A DNA stretch of 64,000 nt from DATFVA01 sp963764235 (lineage in GTDB: Bacteria > Bacteroidota > Ignavibacteria > Ignavibacteriales > Ignavibacteriaceae), in NCBI GenBank assembly GCA_963764235.1, contig CAVXRO010000006.1:682001-746000 (forward strand). The letters are read 5' to 3'. Below, in pieces: positions 16,978 through 25,924 of the stretch. The notes below the pieces were generated by a model. It saw only the letters and a list, made by a program, of their open reading frames with translations, was not told where the DNA came from and did no database searches. The translations under genes were made by a program, and so were the position numbers. Every line of letters starts with the position of its first letter. Position 1 is the stretch's first letter.

Positions 16978-16989
16978 ACTCTTCATTTT

Positions 16990-18468
16990 TCAATCTTCAA
17001 TTAAAAAAAGTGTGCCCCGTCCAAGGATGAGGTTGGGATCGAGGATCTTTTTAATCTCCTTCATCTTTTTTATGTTCTCTTTACCATACATCATCTCCAG
17101 GTATTCCGTCTTTAATTTACCCACACCATGTTCAGCTGATATCGTTCCGTTAAGGTTTATTGCTTTCTGACAGATCTGACCGTAGATCTCTTTACCCCGG
17201 ATATATTCCTCCTCATAGGATGGGAGCATATTCAGGTGCAGATGAGAATTTCCGAAGTGCCCATAAGCTATAAACTTTAATCCTGAATTAACCACCAGGC
17301 TTCTGCATTCATAGTAAAATCCTCTGAACTTATTATCCGGTACGGCAACATCTGTCCCGAGTTTCTTAACTTTTTTCTTCGCAATAAATTCATTTGCTTT
17401 AGCGGAAACAGAATGACGGAATTCTTCCAGTTTTCTTTTATCTTTTTCTGAGAAAGCAAACCAGGCTGTCTCTGTATTTCCCTTATACTTTGCAATCAGT
17501 AAGGCCCATTCATTGAAGAGTTTTTCATCATTTTGTCGATTCGTTTCCTGCTCGAACCATACAGAAGCCTTTGCATCCGCTGGGATCTGCCGGATAATCA
17601 TTTTTCAGGAAATCCAGACAATTTTCATCCATAAACTCAAGTGCAAGTGCATCAATAGAATCGCAATGACCGGACCTTGTTTTAAGAGATAATTCTCTTG
17701 CTTCTTCGATAAATGAAACTGCATCATCTTCGGAGTTAAAGAAGATAACGGATGATAAGATATTCTCCGGGAGGTCGACCAGACGCAGCTTAATCTTCGT
17801 AACCATTCCAAGTGTACCTTCAGAACCGATAAAAAGATCTATTGGATCCATCCCTTCTTTAAGGTAATATCCAGCGGCATTTTTTACTGCAGGCATATTT
17901 ATAACAGGAATTGCCATCTGCTAATTCCTTCCCGGACCTGGTAATCAGTTTAAGATGATATCCAGAGGCTTTATCACGACCTCTTTTCAGATCAATGGTT
18001 TCTCCTGATGCCAGCACTATCTGGAGTTCCTCTACAAAATTCCGGGTGGATCCATACTTAAAAGTTTTCTCTCCGGATGCATTTGTAGCAATCGTTCCGC
18101 CTATAAAGCAGTTCCATTCAGTTGGATCCGGAGGGTACAGGAGTTTCATCTGATTAACTTCCTTCTGCAGCATATCCAGAATTACTCCGGGTTCTGTAAT
18201 AATATATTTTTGTTCTTCATTGATCTCAATAATCCGGTTAAGTTTTTCAGTAGAAATAAGAATGCCGGCCCAGAGGAACCCTTGCGCCGGATAGTCCTGT
18301 ACCGTTCCCTGAAATTGTGACCGGGATTTTGTCGCTATCAGCTTTTTTAAGGATATCAGGTATTTCATCGATGAATTCGGGGATGTAAACAGCTTCGCAA
18401 CTGCCTCTGAAATTGGAAGCATCACTTAAATAGTTTTCTATTTCATCTGCCGAAGTTTTAATAATCAT
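16990..18468 (-). pseudogene. GlcD-like FAD-linked oxidase (D-lactate/glycolate dehydrogenase type), three frameshifts
   Basis: Four overlapping minus-strand fragments add up to one complete FAD_binding_4/FAD-oxidase_C protein of about 490 residues. In order they carry VTISGNGTGLSGARVP (FAD pyrophosphate loop), ILISTEKLNRI and FIGGTIATNASGEKTFKYGSTRN, then MPAVKNAAGYYL and FIGSEGTLGMVTKI, and last GHFGNSHLHLN and AEHGVGKLKTEYL. Breaks lie near 18270 (an extra C in GGCCGGC restores P-L-G-G-I-L if removed), near 17920 and near 17560. No domain is lost, so sequencing or assembly error is as likely as decay. Such enzymes oxidise 2-hydroxy acids and pass electrons to quinone or cytochrome. The start at the 18468 ATG is inferred. 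Confidence 0.8.
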
Positions 18469-18530
18469 AGTTATTTTATCGAGATGATTTACTGATCTCG
18501 TAAAAGTTCCTATCACCTTTCTTCAGAAAA

Positions 18531-19856
18531 TTAAATATGTCTTAGAATATTAAGGTAATCTCTCTGTATATTTATTCCCGGGATATCACTGTCTATTCTG
18601 TCGGGCTTCCAAGGAATATTGAGGTTATCGAACATTTTATCAAGAGCATCGAACATATTTAATTTCAGGGAAGCCATTGTCTCTAAGATGATGGATGAAT
18701 TTTAGTGTAAGAAAACCATCAAACCATCTTGACTTCTGAAGCTGCAGTTGTTCTTCCGTTTTTGAATTTTTAATAATGTTAACCATATCAGCCTCGAAGT
18801 TCTGATAGTACAGAAACCGAAGGAGTTCAGGATGAATTTCTTTAGCGTTGGTCAGGTAGTATTGAATTTCGGTTTGTCCTGGTTTATTAAAAACTTCAAG
18901 CCACCTCTTTAGTATATCAAATGATTGGGGGTCGTACAATGTATACTCATTCTGAATTCCTGAGAGAAAACGATTTACGCGCTGGCCTGTACCAAATGGT
19001 ACCCGCCAGGAACCTCTTCCCGAGGGATGAACCGATGTTGTGTTTATCGTTTCAATTTTTACATTTTTAGCCAGCTTCTCAAGGAAATAGAAATCCTCGG
19101 CGGCTTTGCGCTTATTCATACCTTCAACTTTAATATAACTTTCATAATCACAAACCATAGTGAGCCGATGGTATGAAATGCATAAGGCGAATCGGCATAT
19201 TTCAGTCCCATTACATAATATCTCAGGAATATTTCATAACATATTATTGCTTCGGAAATAATATCATTTCCGGAAACGTCGTGACTAAAATTCACCACTG
19301 CAGCGGACAAATTTCTTTTATGAAAATTATTTACTACTTCGCTAAGATAATCCGGCTCAAGCGTACAGTCGGAATCTGTAGTAAGAATGATTTTTTTATT
19401 CTTTGAGACAAAATCGAAAACATTCAGTGCTGCATCCATGCCTATCTTCCTTGCAAATCCAACTCCTCCATCTTTTTCAGGCATAGTTTTCCTCGGAGAA
19501 GCAGCATCAATTATTCCTAGGTTAATATCCTTCTCAAGAACCTCCCGTCCTGTTTCATCCTCGGGATTGCCCGACAAAATCCCGCGCAGATAAATAAGGG
19601 TTAACTGGTTATCAAGTTTGATTTCATCCGATGAAGTATTCATATTATTTATTACAAACAACAGCAGGGAGGAATCAGCATAGGTTTGATCAAGTTTCAC
19701 ATATGAGGCAAGAAATCTTTTGATGTTTTCAAGTTCAGCGATTGCCGGTACAACTATTACATTCGTGATACCAGAAGTAATTGAGGTCTCGATATTCCAA
19801 TATCCCAGACCATATTTTTTAAGGTAATCTTCTACCTTCCTGGGAATGCTAAGCAT
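18531..19856 (-). pseudogene. family 2 glycosyltransferase, two frameshifts
   Basis: The first fragment (19856 to about 19160) has the GT-A start: VIVVPAIAELENIKRFL, a GGVGFARKIGMDAAL segment, and the DxD-like TTDSDCTLEPDYL motif for nucleotide-sugar and metal binding. It breaks near 19162, where one added base restores G-S-T-M-V-C and leads into the second fragment (MVCDYESYIKVEGMNKRKAAEDFYFLEKLAK), typical of acceptor-side motifs. A second break near 18675 leads to the last 45 residues (MFDALDKMF, IPWKPDRI) ending at 18531. Substrate unknown. Its ATG overlaps the end of miaA. As with its neighbours, the breaks look like single-base indels in an otherwise complete gene. Confidence 0.75.
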
Positions 19857-20753
19857 TTATAGTATCCTGGATAATCTTTTTCGCCTTTGAATATTCCTTT
19901 TTTTCAATCCAGTGGATTTTAACTCCTTCTCTTTCCATCTTTCTGAACCATGTCATCTGTCTTTTTGCGAACGATGGATCGAGCTATTAAGCTTTGTGAA
20001 CATATCGTTATAACTGAGTTCTCCTTTCAGGTAAAGGCTGATATACCTATACTCAAGTCCGAAATCTCCAGTTTTTCATAAGAGATACCTGCGTTGACAA
20101 GGTTTTGTACTTCCTCAACCATACCCTCGCTTAATCTTTTTTTTAATCTTTCTGTTATTCTCTCTCTGATTATGTTTCTGTCGGCGATTATTCCTATTAC
20201 AACCGAATTGATTTCAGGAAACTTTACTGATTAGATCAGTTTCAGATTCAGCAACAAGTATAGCTTTTATAAGCCTGTGTTTATCGGTCAAATCAGTTTT
20301 ATTATGCAAATCCTTCTTTTTCGAAAGCAGGATCTGTTTTAATTTATCTATTTCATAATCACTTAATTCTTCCGAGCGGGGGGATGTGAAGTCGGCCTTT
20401 TTTAAGCTGTATCTCTGGATAACGGCACTTATATATAAACCTGTGCCGCCCACAAGAAAAGGCAGCTTCTTCCTGGCAGTTATATCTTCAAAAGAAGTAT
20501 AAAAATGATTTAGATATTCATAGAGGTTAAACTCGTTTTCTGGACTAACGATATCTATCAGATGATAAGGGATCTGTATGCCGTTAATTTTATAATCTTC
20601 GAGATCTTTTCCTGTTCCAATGTCCATTCCTCTGTATACCTGGCGGGAGTCAGCAGAAATAATTTCTCCATTAAATTCGACGGCAAGTCTTGCTGCAAGG
20701 CCTGTTTTTCCTGAAGCGGTGGGTCCGAGTATGGTAACCAGATCAGATGGCAT
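19849..20753 (-). pseudogene. miaA: tRNA dimethylallyltransferase MiaA, three frameshifts
   Basis: MiaA adds a dimethylallyl group to A37 of tRNAs reading UNN codons. The intact N-terminal 175 residues show the P-loop GPTASGKTGLAARLA, ISADSRQVYRGMDIGTGK, and the PFLVGGTGLYISAV segment. Three frame changes follow: near 20222 (SK-FPEINSVVIGI), near 20065 (leading to FGLEYRYISLYLKGELSYNDM) and near 19985 (leading to FAKRQMTWFRKMEREGVKIHWI), reaching a TAG at 19849-19851. Each conserved block is present in order. MiaA is usually retained in free-living bacteria, so error in the sequence is more plausible than loss. It starts 6 bases after the histidine kinase stop. Confidence 0.85.
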
Positions 20754-20758
20754 CGGAG

Positions 20759-22010
20759 TTAGATTTCATCAAATATCGGCAGAGATATAATGAAAGTTGC
20801 TCCCTTTTCAGGACTACTTTCAACCGTTAACTCGCCTCCATGATCCCTGATTATTTTTTGTGCAATGGTTAAACCCAGTCCGGTTCCTCTTTCCTTTTAA
20901 AGGATTTAAATGGCTGGAAGATCCGGGCTTTATATTCCTCTGGAATACCAGGCCCGGTGTCACGAAATTCAATATTTACAAGATCGCCTGATTGCTTTGC
21001 TGTAATGTATATATTCCCGCTCTCACCCATTGCGTCGCAGGCATTTTTTGCAATCTGATGACAGGCTTGATAAAATGCCTGTTTATCAAGTTTAACCTTT
21101 ATATTGCTTTCTACTTTCTTGTAGAGGCCAACATTTCGTGACTCAACATATTCTGCCAGAAGCCCGAGTGCATCATCCATCACTTCCTGCAGGCTGCTTG
21201 CTTCAATTTTCAGAGGGTTTCGGTCTTCTGTATACGCGAGAGTTGAATTGAGAAAATCAACAATAGAATCTGCCTGATCCATCAACACACTGAGCACAGT
21301 TCTTACATCCTGGGGGACATCTTTCTTTTTTATCTGCGCAGCATAATACTTCATCGTAAGAACCGGTGTCTGAATATTATCCGAAATATATTTAGTTAAT
21401 CTCGACAGGAATATATTCTTATTTTCATCCAGCATGCTGTCTATGCCGTCAATGCAGAGAAGCGCCTGGGAAATATGAGCTGCAAGCGTAGAGATCTTCT
21501 CTTCATCAGATATAGAAAATTTCCCCGAACTGCTGTTTGCTAAACTTATAACAGCAATCGTATCATTATTATCCATTTTTCACAGGAACACACATAATAC
21601 TTGACACCACAATGCCCAGGATACTATCAATGTCTTCTGAATACCGGAAATCTTTAACTGGCTCCCTTACATTTATTATCTCACCCGTTTCAGCAGCAAG
21701 TCCTGTAAGTCACTTCGGAAATCGAATACCTGGCCTCAACCAGTCCATCTTCAGTCTGCTATTTCAGTAATCAGCTGATTCTTAGCCGAATCAACCCGGT
21801 AAAGGATTCCGGCCTGAGCTTCGGTAAGTTTAACTGACTCATGGACTATGTTCGAATAAAGTTGCTGTTTATCAAAGGTGGAATTGATCTTCCTGATTGC
21901 ATTAAGAATTCTCTCGGTATTGATTTCCGTGTCATCATATTTCAACCTTTCTTCCTCGGCTTCATAACGAAGTTTTTCCTCCTCATAAATATCAACAGGA
22001 ATTTCATCAT
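20759..22010 (-). pseudogene. GAF-domain sensor histidine kinase, at least four frameshifts
   Basis: Fragments in order give a short N-terminal helix (RILNAIRKINSTFDKQQLYSNIVHES), a GAF domain (AQAGILYRVDSAKNQLITEIAD, then GLAAETGEIINVREPV, then DTIAVISLANS), a dimerisation-helix region without an obvious canonical H-box (FLSRLTKYISDNIQTPVL), and an HATPase domain with N-box NACDAMGE, G1 DTGPGIPE and G2 GTGLGLTIAQKII, ending at 20759. Breaks lie near 21980, 21750, 21700, 21575 and 20890. The kinase likely sat in an operon with the cyclic-nucleotide-binding protein upstream. The missing clear phospho-acceptor histidine is odd (T-K-Y-I-S-D-N-I where S-H-E-L/I is usual), so it may never have been a standard kinase. 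Confidence 0.75.
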
Positions 22011-23099
22011 TTATTCAAGGTTGAGGTTAATCCATTTCGTGCCGTCTTCCTGATCAGTCTCGTGTTCAAATGAATTTGTTTCAGATAATTGATCAGTTAA
22101 CTCATTCTCTTCCAACGCTTCCTTCTGAAATTCGCCGGTGACCTCATTAGCTGATTCAACGGATTCATCCGGAACATTTTCATTTTCTGCTTGAAACTCA
22201 TAAACTTCTTCGGCGGGTTTTTCCGATTCTGTAATGTCTTCTTTATCGGTACTCTCATCTGTCGTCTCCGGTATCGGAGTGTCTTCAGAAGTGAAGGGTT
22301 GTTCTTCCTCAGCCAGTGGTAAATTTTCTGTAGCCGGCTCTGGCTCGGAAGCATTTTCAGATTCAGTCCTTTTCTCAATGGCTGTTTCATCAGCAGATGA
22401 TAATTTTTGCCGCGCAGTCAAATCATCAGGGGTATCCTCATCAGGAGCCTCAGCTTCAATTAATTTATCTTCAGCTAACTCATCTTCAGAATATTCGTCC
22501 TCACCCCCGCTTATTTCAAATATCATTTCAGCGGTTTTTTCAATCTCCCTTCTCTTATCTTCAAGTTCATCACTTTCCTGCTCAGCTCTACCATCGGGCT
22601 GATCCTCTTCAGTTTTATTTTCCGGTGGTGGCGTCACATAAAGTTTATCCGTATCCTGTTTCAGGAGACCCGGGTTAATAGTTATTTGAAGCTCCGGAAT
22701 CTCGACTTTATTATAGGCTATAATATTATCATTTATCTCAGGGTAATCGGCAAGGAATGCCCTTAAATCACTATTTGAAAGGACATAAAGGATGCAGTCG
22801 GTATTGGCTACCGCCGCTGAGCGCCGGTAAGTATCCTCAAGTACCTCAATTTCTCCGAAAAAGTCGTTTATCGTTTTGTTAAGCTTTACAGACTTGTTCT
22901 CAATGTACACCTTTATTTTCACCCGTCCTGCAACAATAAGGTAAGTATTACGGCTCTCATCCCCCTTCTGAAAGATGATCTCTCCCTCTTTCCGTCTGAG
23001 AATTTGTTCGCTACTGAAGCTGAATTTCAGATTCCGGGGAGGGATTCCATCGAACAATTTATTATTTTTAATGACTTCTTGATAATTATTATCAGACAT
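22011..23099 (-). CDS. cyclic-nucleotide-binding domain protein with a long acidic tail
   Basis: The 362-residue protein has a Crp-type cyclic-nucleotide-binding domain at about residues 14-130: LFDGIPPRNLKFSF, GEIIFQKGDESRNTYLIVAGRVKI, FFGEIEVLEDTYRRSAAVANTDCILYVLS. It has no helix-turn-helix, so it is not a classic Crp/Fnr regulator. From about residue 165 onward the chain is very acidic, disordered and compositionally repetitive (E, D, P, S, T), ending INLNLE. The FGE-x(n)-RRSA phosphate-binding cassette is recognisable, with RRSA where RTA/RSA usually stands. The stop at 22011 directly abuts the histidine kinase region, so the two may form a sensory unit. Function is inferred only. Confidence 0.8.
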   Translation of the reverse strand: MSDNNYQEVIKNNKLFDGIPPRNLKFSFSSEQILRRKEGEIIFQKGDESRNTYLIVAGRVKIKVYIENKSVKLNKTINDFFGEIEVLEDTYRRSAAVANTDCILYVLSNSDLRAFLADYPEINDNIIAYNKVEIPELQITINPGLLKQDTDKLYVTPPPENKTEEDQPDGRAEQESDELEDKRREIEKTAEMIFEISGGEDEYSEDELAEDKLIEAEAPDEDTPDDLTARQKLSSADETAIEKRTESENASEPEPATENLPLAEEEQPFTSEDTPIPETTDESTDKEDITESEKPAEEVYEFQAENENVPDESVESANEVTGEFQKEALEENELTDQLSETNSFEHETDQEDGTKWINLNLE

Positions 23100-23178
23100 A
23101 AAAATTACTCTTGTTCTGTCCCTTAATTAAAAACAATTGTAATAATAATGATTTTCCTTAGAAATAGAAAAAGGTATA

Positions 23179-23340
23179 ATGCATATTTATAAGAATGATC
23201 CTTCACTTGCAAGAATAACAGATATTTCTTCTTAATGCAACTATCTTGCGGGAAAAGGAGTTAAAGAAGAAAGATTACCGGCGGGTATCGGATGTGCAGA
23301 AATATTAATAGATTTATATCCTGATATGAAACCTCAATAA
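23179..23340 (+). other. possible short coding remnant interrupted by one stop
   Basis: Between the divergent cyclic-nucleotide-binding gene and the sigma factor there is a plus-strand frame starting MHIYKNDPSLARITDISS, then TAA, then continuing in the same frame CNYLAGKGVKEERLPAGIGC and onward to a stop just before the sigma gene (53 codons, one internal stop). The composition looks protein-like but I recognise no family. It may be chance, a remnant, or a sequencing error in a small gene. Confidence 0.2.
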
Positions 23341-23359
23341 ATGAATTGCATCTTACAAT

Positions 23360-23920
23360 ATGGAAGAAACAGAATTAATAGCGGAAGCTAAAAAAGGAAA
23401 TAAAAAAGCTTTAGCGGAAATAGTCAGAAAATACGAACAGACGATCTATAATTTTTCTTTTAAAGTCTGCCGGGATCCTGAAAAGGCTGAAAATATCATG
23501 CAGGAAACCTTCTATAGTATGGTAAAATCTATCGGCCAGTTTGATGGGAACTCAAAACTCTCCACCTGGCTGTACAGGATTGTTGCAAACCACTGCCTGA
23601 TGCAGGCAAGGAAAGAAAAAAGAAGAAGCTATGTTTCGCTTGAGAATGATGAAGACCTTTATTCGGAAAGACATATTGCTGATTGGACGTCTTTGCCGTA
23701 TAAAAGTACAGAAAACAACGAGTTAAGAGTAATCCTCGATAAAGCGATAAAAAAATTATCTCCTGACTACAGGATTATTTTTTTGCTGCGCGATGTTGAA
23801 GGATTATCAACTGAAGAAACAGCTGAAGCAGCTAATATTTCTGTTCCTGCTGTGAAATCAAGACTTCACCGTGCACGGGCATTTTTAAGAAAAGAAATTG
23901 ATGAGGCATTTAAAAAATGA
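23360..23920 (+). CDS. ECF-type RNA polymerase sigma factor
   Basis: The 186-residue protein has sigma region 2 at about residues 20-85 (IYNFSFKVCRDPEKAENIMQETF, then KLSTWLYRIVANHCLMQARKEKR) and region 4 at about 125-180 (LSPDYRIIFLLRDVEGLSTEETAEAANISVPAVKSRLHRARAFL), with no regions 1.1 or 3. ECF sigma factors direct polymerase to stress or envelope genes and are held by an anti-sigma factor. The next gene overlaps it by ATGA and encodes a zinc-binding anti-sigma candidate, the classic arrangement. Targets may include its own operon and the OsmC gene just downstream; no promoter motif was identified. Confidence 0.93.
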   Translation: MEETELIAEAKKGNKKALAEIVRKYEQTIYNFSFKVCRDPEKAENIMQETFYSMVKSIGQFDGNSKLSTWLYRIVANHCLMQARKEKRRSYVSLENDEDLYSERHIADWTSLPYKSTENNELRVILDKAIKKLSPDYRIIFLLRDVEGLSTEETAEAANISVPAVKSRLHRARAFLRKEIDEAFKK

Positions 23921-24168
23921 GCAAAGAAATAAAAGTTACTTGTCTGGAAGTAATGAGTCACATTTGTGACAGTCTTGGTGAGGATCTTGATTCCGAACGC
24001 TGTAAAGATATTAAGTATCACCTGGAAAAGTGTCCCGAATGTACTAATTATCTTAAGTCGGTCGAGATGACGATTGATTACTATAAAAAATATGATGTTA
24101 ATCTGCCTCCTAATGCTCATAACCGGCTGATGTCTTTCCTCAACCTCGAGGAGAATGAGGATACCTGA
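23917..24168 (+). CDS. soluble zinc anti-sigma factor, RsrA-like cysteine spacing
   Basis: This 83-residue protein overlaps the sigma gene start-to-stop. It holds the ZAS motif H35-x3-C39-x2-C42 (YHLEKCPEC) with C9 upstream and C29. These positions match those of the redox anti-sigma factor RsrA of Streptomyces (C11, C31, H37, C41, C44) with a constant offset of two, as I recall them. It has no membrane segment, so it would act in the cytoplasm. In RsrA, zinc is lost and a disulfide forms on thiol oxidation, freeing the sigma factor. A similar redox switch is likely here but is inference from spacing. The C-terminal part is short and acidic. Confidence 0.85.
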   Translation: MSKEIKVTCLEVMSHICDSLGEDLDSERCKDIKYHLEKCPECTNYLKSVEMTIDYYKKYDVNLPPNAHNRLMSFLNLEENEDT

Positions 24169-24229
24169 CGCAGGTTACAAATTCTTTTTCCAAAAATTAT
24201 AAAATTGATATAAAAAATTAGGAAAGTTT

Positions 24230-24667
24230 ATGGATAATGTTCATTACTATAATATAAATGTGAAATGGGATGAGGGCCGGATCGGAACCCTTTCATCAGA
24301 ATCTCTGCCGGATATAAAGGTGGCTACACCCCCGGAATTTCCTGAAGGTGTTGCAGGTTTATGGTCGCCGGAACATTTATTTGTTTCTTCTGTTGCAATA
24401 TGCTTGATGACCACTTTCCTGGCTATCGCAGAAAATTCATCCCTTCCCTTCAGCTCATTCAGGTGCAATGCTGAGGGTAAGCTTGAAAAGGTTGATGGTA
24501 ATATTATGATCTCTGAGATAGAGCTTAAGCCTGAAGTAGTTGTTCCGGAAGAAAAGTATCGGGAAAAGGCTGGCAGAATAGTTGAAAAATCTGAAAAAAT
24601 GTGCCTTATCTCGAACTCAATAAAAACAAAAATTATATTAAATGTTGAGATTAAAGTCGCCGGATAG
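24230..24667 (+). CDS. OsmC-family peroxiredoxin-like protein
   Basis: The 145-residue protein has the OsmC/Ohr fold. The first cysteine is C58 in SSVAICLMTTFL, after a GLWSPEHLFVSSVA segment, and the second is C125 in KMCLISNSI, near the C-terminal beta strands. Family members reduce organic or other hydroperoxides using these two thiols. Its position 61 bases after the sigma/anti-sigma pair suggests it is part of the oxidative-stress response controlled by that pair. It could instead be one of the less-studied OsmC-like proteins without proven peroxidase activity. Confidence 0.85.
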   Translation: MDNVHYYNINVKWDEGRIGTLSSESLPDIKVATPPEFPEGVAGLWSPEHLFVSSVAICLMTTFLAIAENSSLPFSSFRCNAEGKLEKVDGNIMISEIELKPEVVVPEEKYREKAGRIVEKSEKMCLISNSIKTKIILNVEIKVAG

Positions 24668-24719
24668 GCTAATTTAAAGATAAACCAGGAAAAGATTAAA
24701 CAATCATAAGGAGAAATAT

Positions 24720-25109
24720 ATGAAGAGACTTATCGGCTTATTCGTTTTAGTATTAATTTTGTCGAATTTTGTCGCTTGTGCGCAGAGTGTACCGCCTCAA
24801 AATAACATCACTGTTCAGCAGTTAAAAAATCAAATTAAAAATGATTCTGATCTTGTAATACTTGATGTCCGTACCCCGGAAGAATTAAAAGGTCCTCTTG
24901 GTCAAATCGACGGCGTGATAAATATACCCGTTCAGCAGCTTAAAAGCCGTGTAGATGAGCTTGATAAATATAAAGACAGGGAAATTGCCGTTATCTGCAG
25001 AACCGGTCATAGATCAGGGATAGGAACAAATATTCTGCTGAAACACGGATTCACAAAGGTGGAGAATGTTGAAGGCGGAATGACTGCTTACAGAGCTGAC
25101 GGAAATTAA
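24720..25109 (+). CDS. exported rhodanese-like domain protein
   Basis: The 129-residue protein begins with a hydrophobic signal sequence (about residues 4-19) with a cysteine at 20 in NFVAC, a marginal lipobox; it may be a lipoprotein or a periplasmic protein. The rhodanese domain runs from about residue 30: LVILDVRTPEELKGPL, INIPVQQL, then the active-site loop VICRTGHRSG with C93. Single-domain rhodaneses transfer sulfane sulfur. A strong AAGGAG site precedes the ATG. It stands after OsmC with a 52-base gap and converges on the TPR gene with only four bases between stops. Confidence 0.88.
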   Translation: MKRLIGLFVLVLILSNFVACAQSVPPQNNITVQQLKNQIKNDSDLVILDVRTPEELKGPLGQIDGVINIPVQQLKSRVDELDKYKDREIAVICRTGHRSGIGTNILLKHGFTKVENVEGGMTAYRADGN

Positions 25110-25113
25110 CTTT

Positions 25114-25881
25114 TTATTCCAGCTCTTTTAATTTTTTCTTTGCCTTTCTAATCGCGAACTTATCCCTGAAATTTTTTTGGGGATAAGTTAATAATTCTTT
25201 AAGAAGCTTTTTTTCCTTTTCGGTTTCACTCATAAGGTTGTAAGTTAATGCAAGCTGGAACGAAGCGACTATTGTGCGCGGTTTAACCTCAAGCGCCTTT
25301 TTGAACATTTCAACCGACTGCTCAAAAGTACCGTCAGGTACATCTCCAAAAAAAGTATTTGCAAACATTCTCTCAAACCAGCTGAGATCGGCAATCTGCC
25401 GGTAGTATATTCCAAGTATGACATAGGAGAGATATTGGTCCGGGTTTATCTGCAGAGATTTTTTCGCATTCTCCTCAATTTTGTGTGCAAGCTTAATTTT
25501 TTCTTTTCCGCCTTCATACAGGGCCTGATTTCCATATGACATAGCCAGGTAAGCATAAGAGGCAGCACTGTCGGGAAAATTATTCTTCAGCTTTTCTGAG
25601 AATTCAATTGCCTTCTTAATCATTATTTCAGAGCTGTCTTTCTTCCTATATTCATAATATTCTTCACCAAGGTCATTGTAGGAACGCGCCAGTCTGTATA
25701 GAACCTCATATTTATCCGGTTCCAGTTTATACGCGTCCAGGTAGCTGTTAAGGGCAGAATGATTATTAAATGTTGAGAAATATTCATCCCCCTTTTCGAT
25801 ATAATCTTCAAAATTGTTCGCGGTAATCAGGGTAAAGTGGACAAGTATGATTGCAAGGAATCCGAAAGCTGCTCTCATCAT
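25114..25881 (-). CDS. exported TPR-repeat protein
   Basis: The 255-residue protein has an N-terminal signal peptide (about residues 3-20) followed by helical repeats of tetratricopeptide type. Examples are HSALNSYLDAYKLEPDKYEVLYRLA (from about residue 41), AASYAYLAMSYGNQALYE, YLSYVILGIYYRQIADL and TIVASFQLALTYNLM. The C-terminus is very basic (FAIRKAKKKLKELE). Such exported TPR proteins usually serve as scaffolds. Nothing in the neighbourhood points to a specific partner. The start has no strong ribosome-binding site, and an ATG one codon downstream is an alternative. Confidence 0.75.
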   Translation of the reverse strand: MMRAAFGFLAIILVHFTLITANNFEDYIEKGDEYFSTFNNHSALNSYLDAYKLEPDKYEVLYRLARSYNDLGEEYYEYRKKDSSEIMIKKAIEFSEKLKNNFPDSAASYAYLAMSYGNQALYEGGKEKIKLAHKIEENAKKSLQINPDQYLSYVILGIYYRQIADLSWFERMFANTFFGDVPDGTFEQSVEMFKKALEVKPRTIVASFQLALTYNLMSETEKEKKLLKELLTYPQKNFRDKFAIRKAKKKLKELE

Positions 25882-25924
25882 GTAAACATCTCTGTGTGCT
25901 TCCGATTTTTAATTAATCCGGGAT

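Noticed and set aside
22234..22602. A serine-rich plus-strand frame opposite the CNBD protein
   Set aside because: It mirrors the GAA/GAT-rich acidic tail (TTC/ATC read in another frame) and has no supporting motif.
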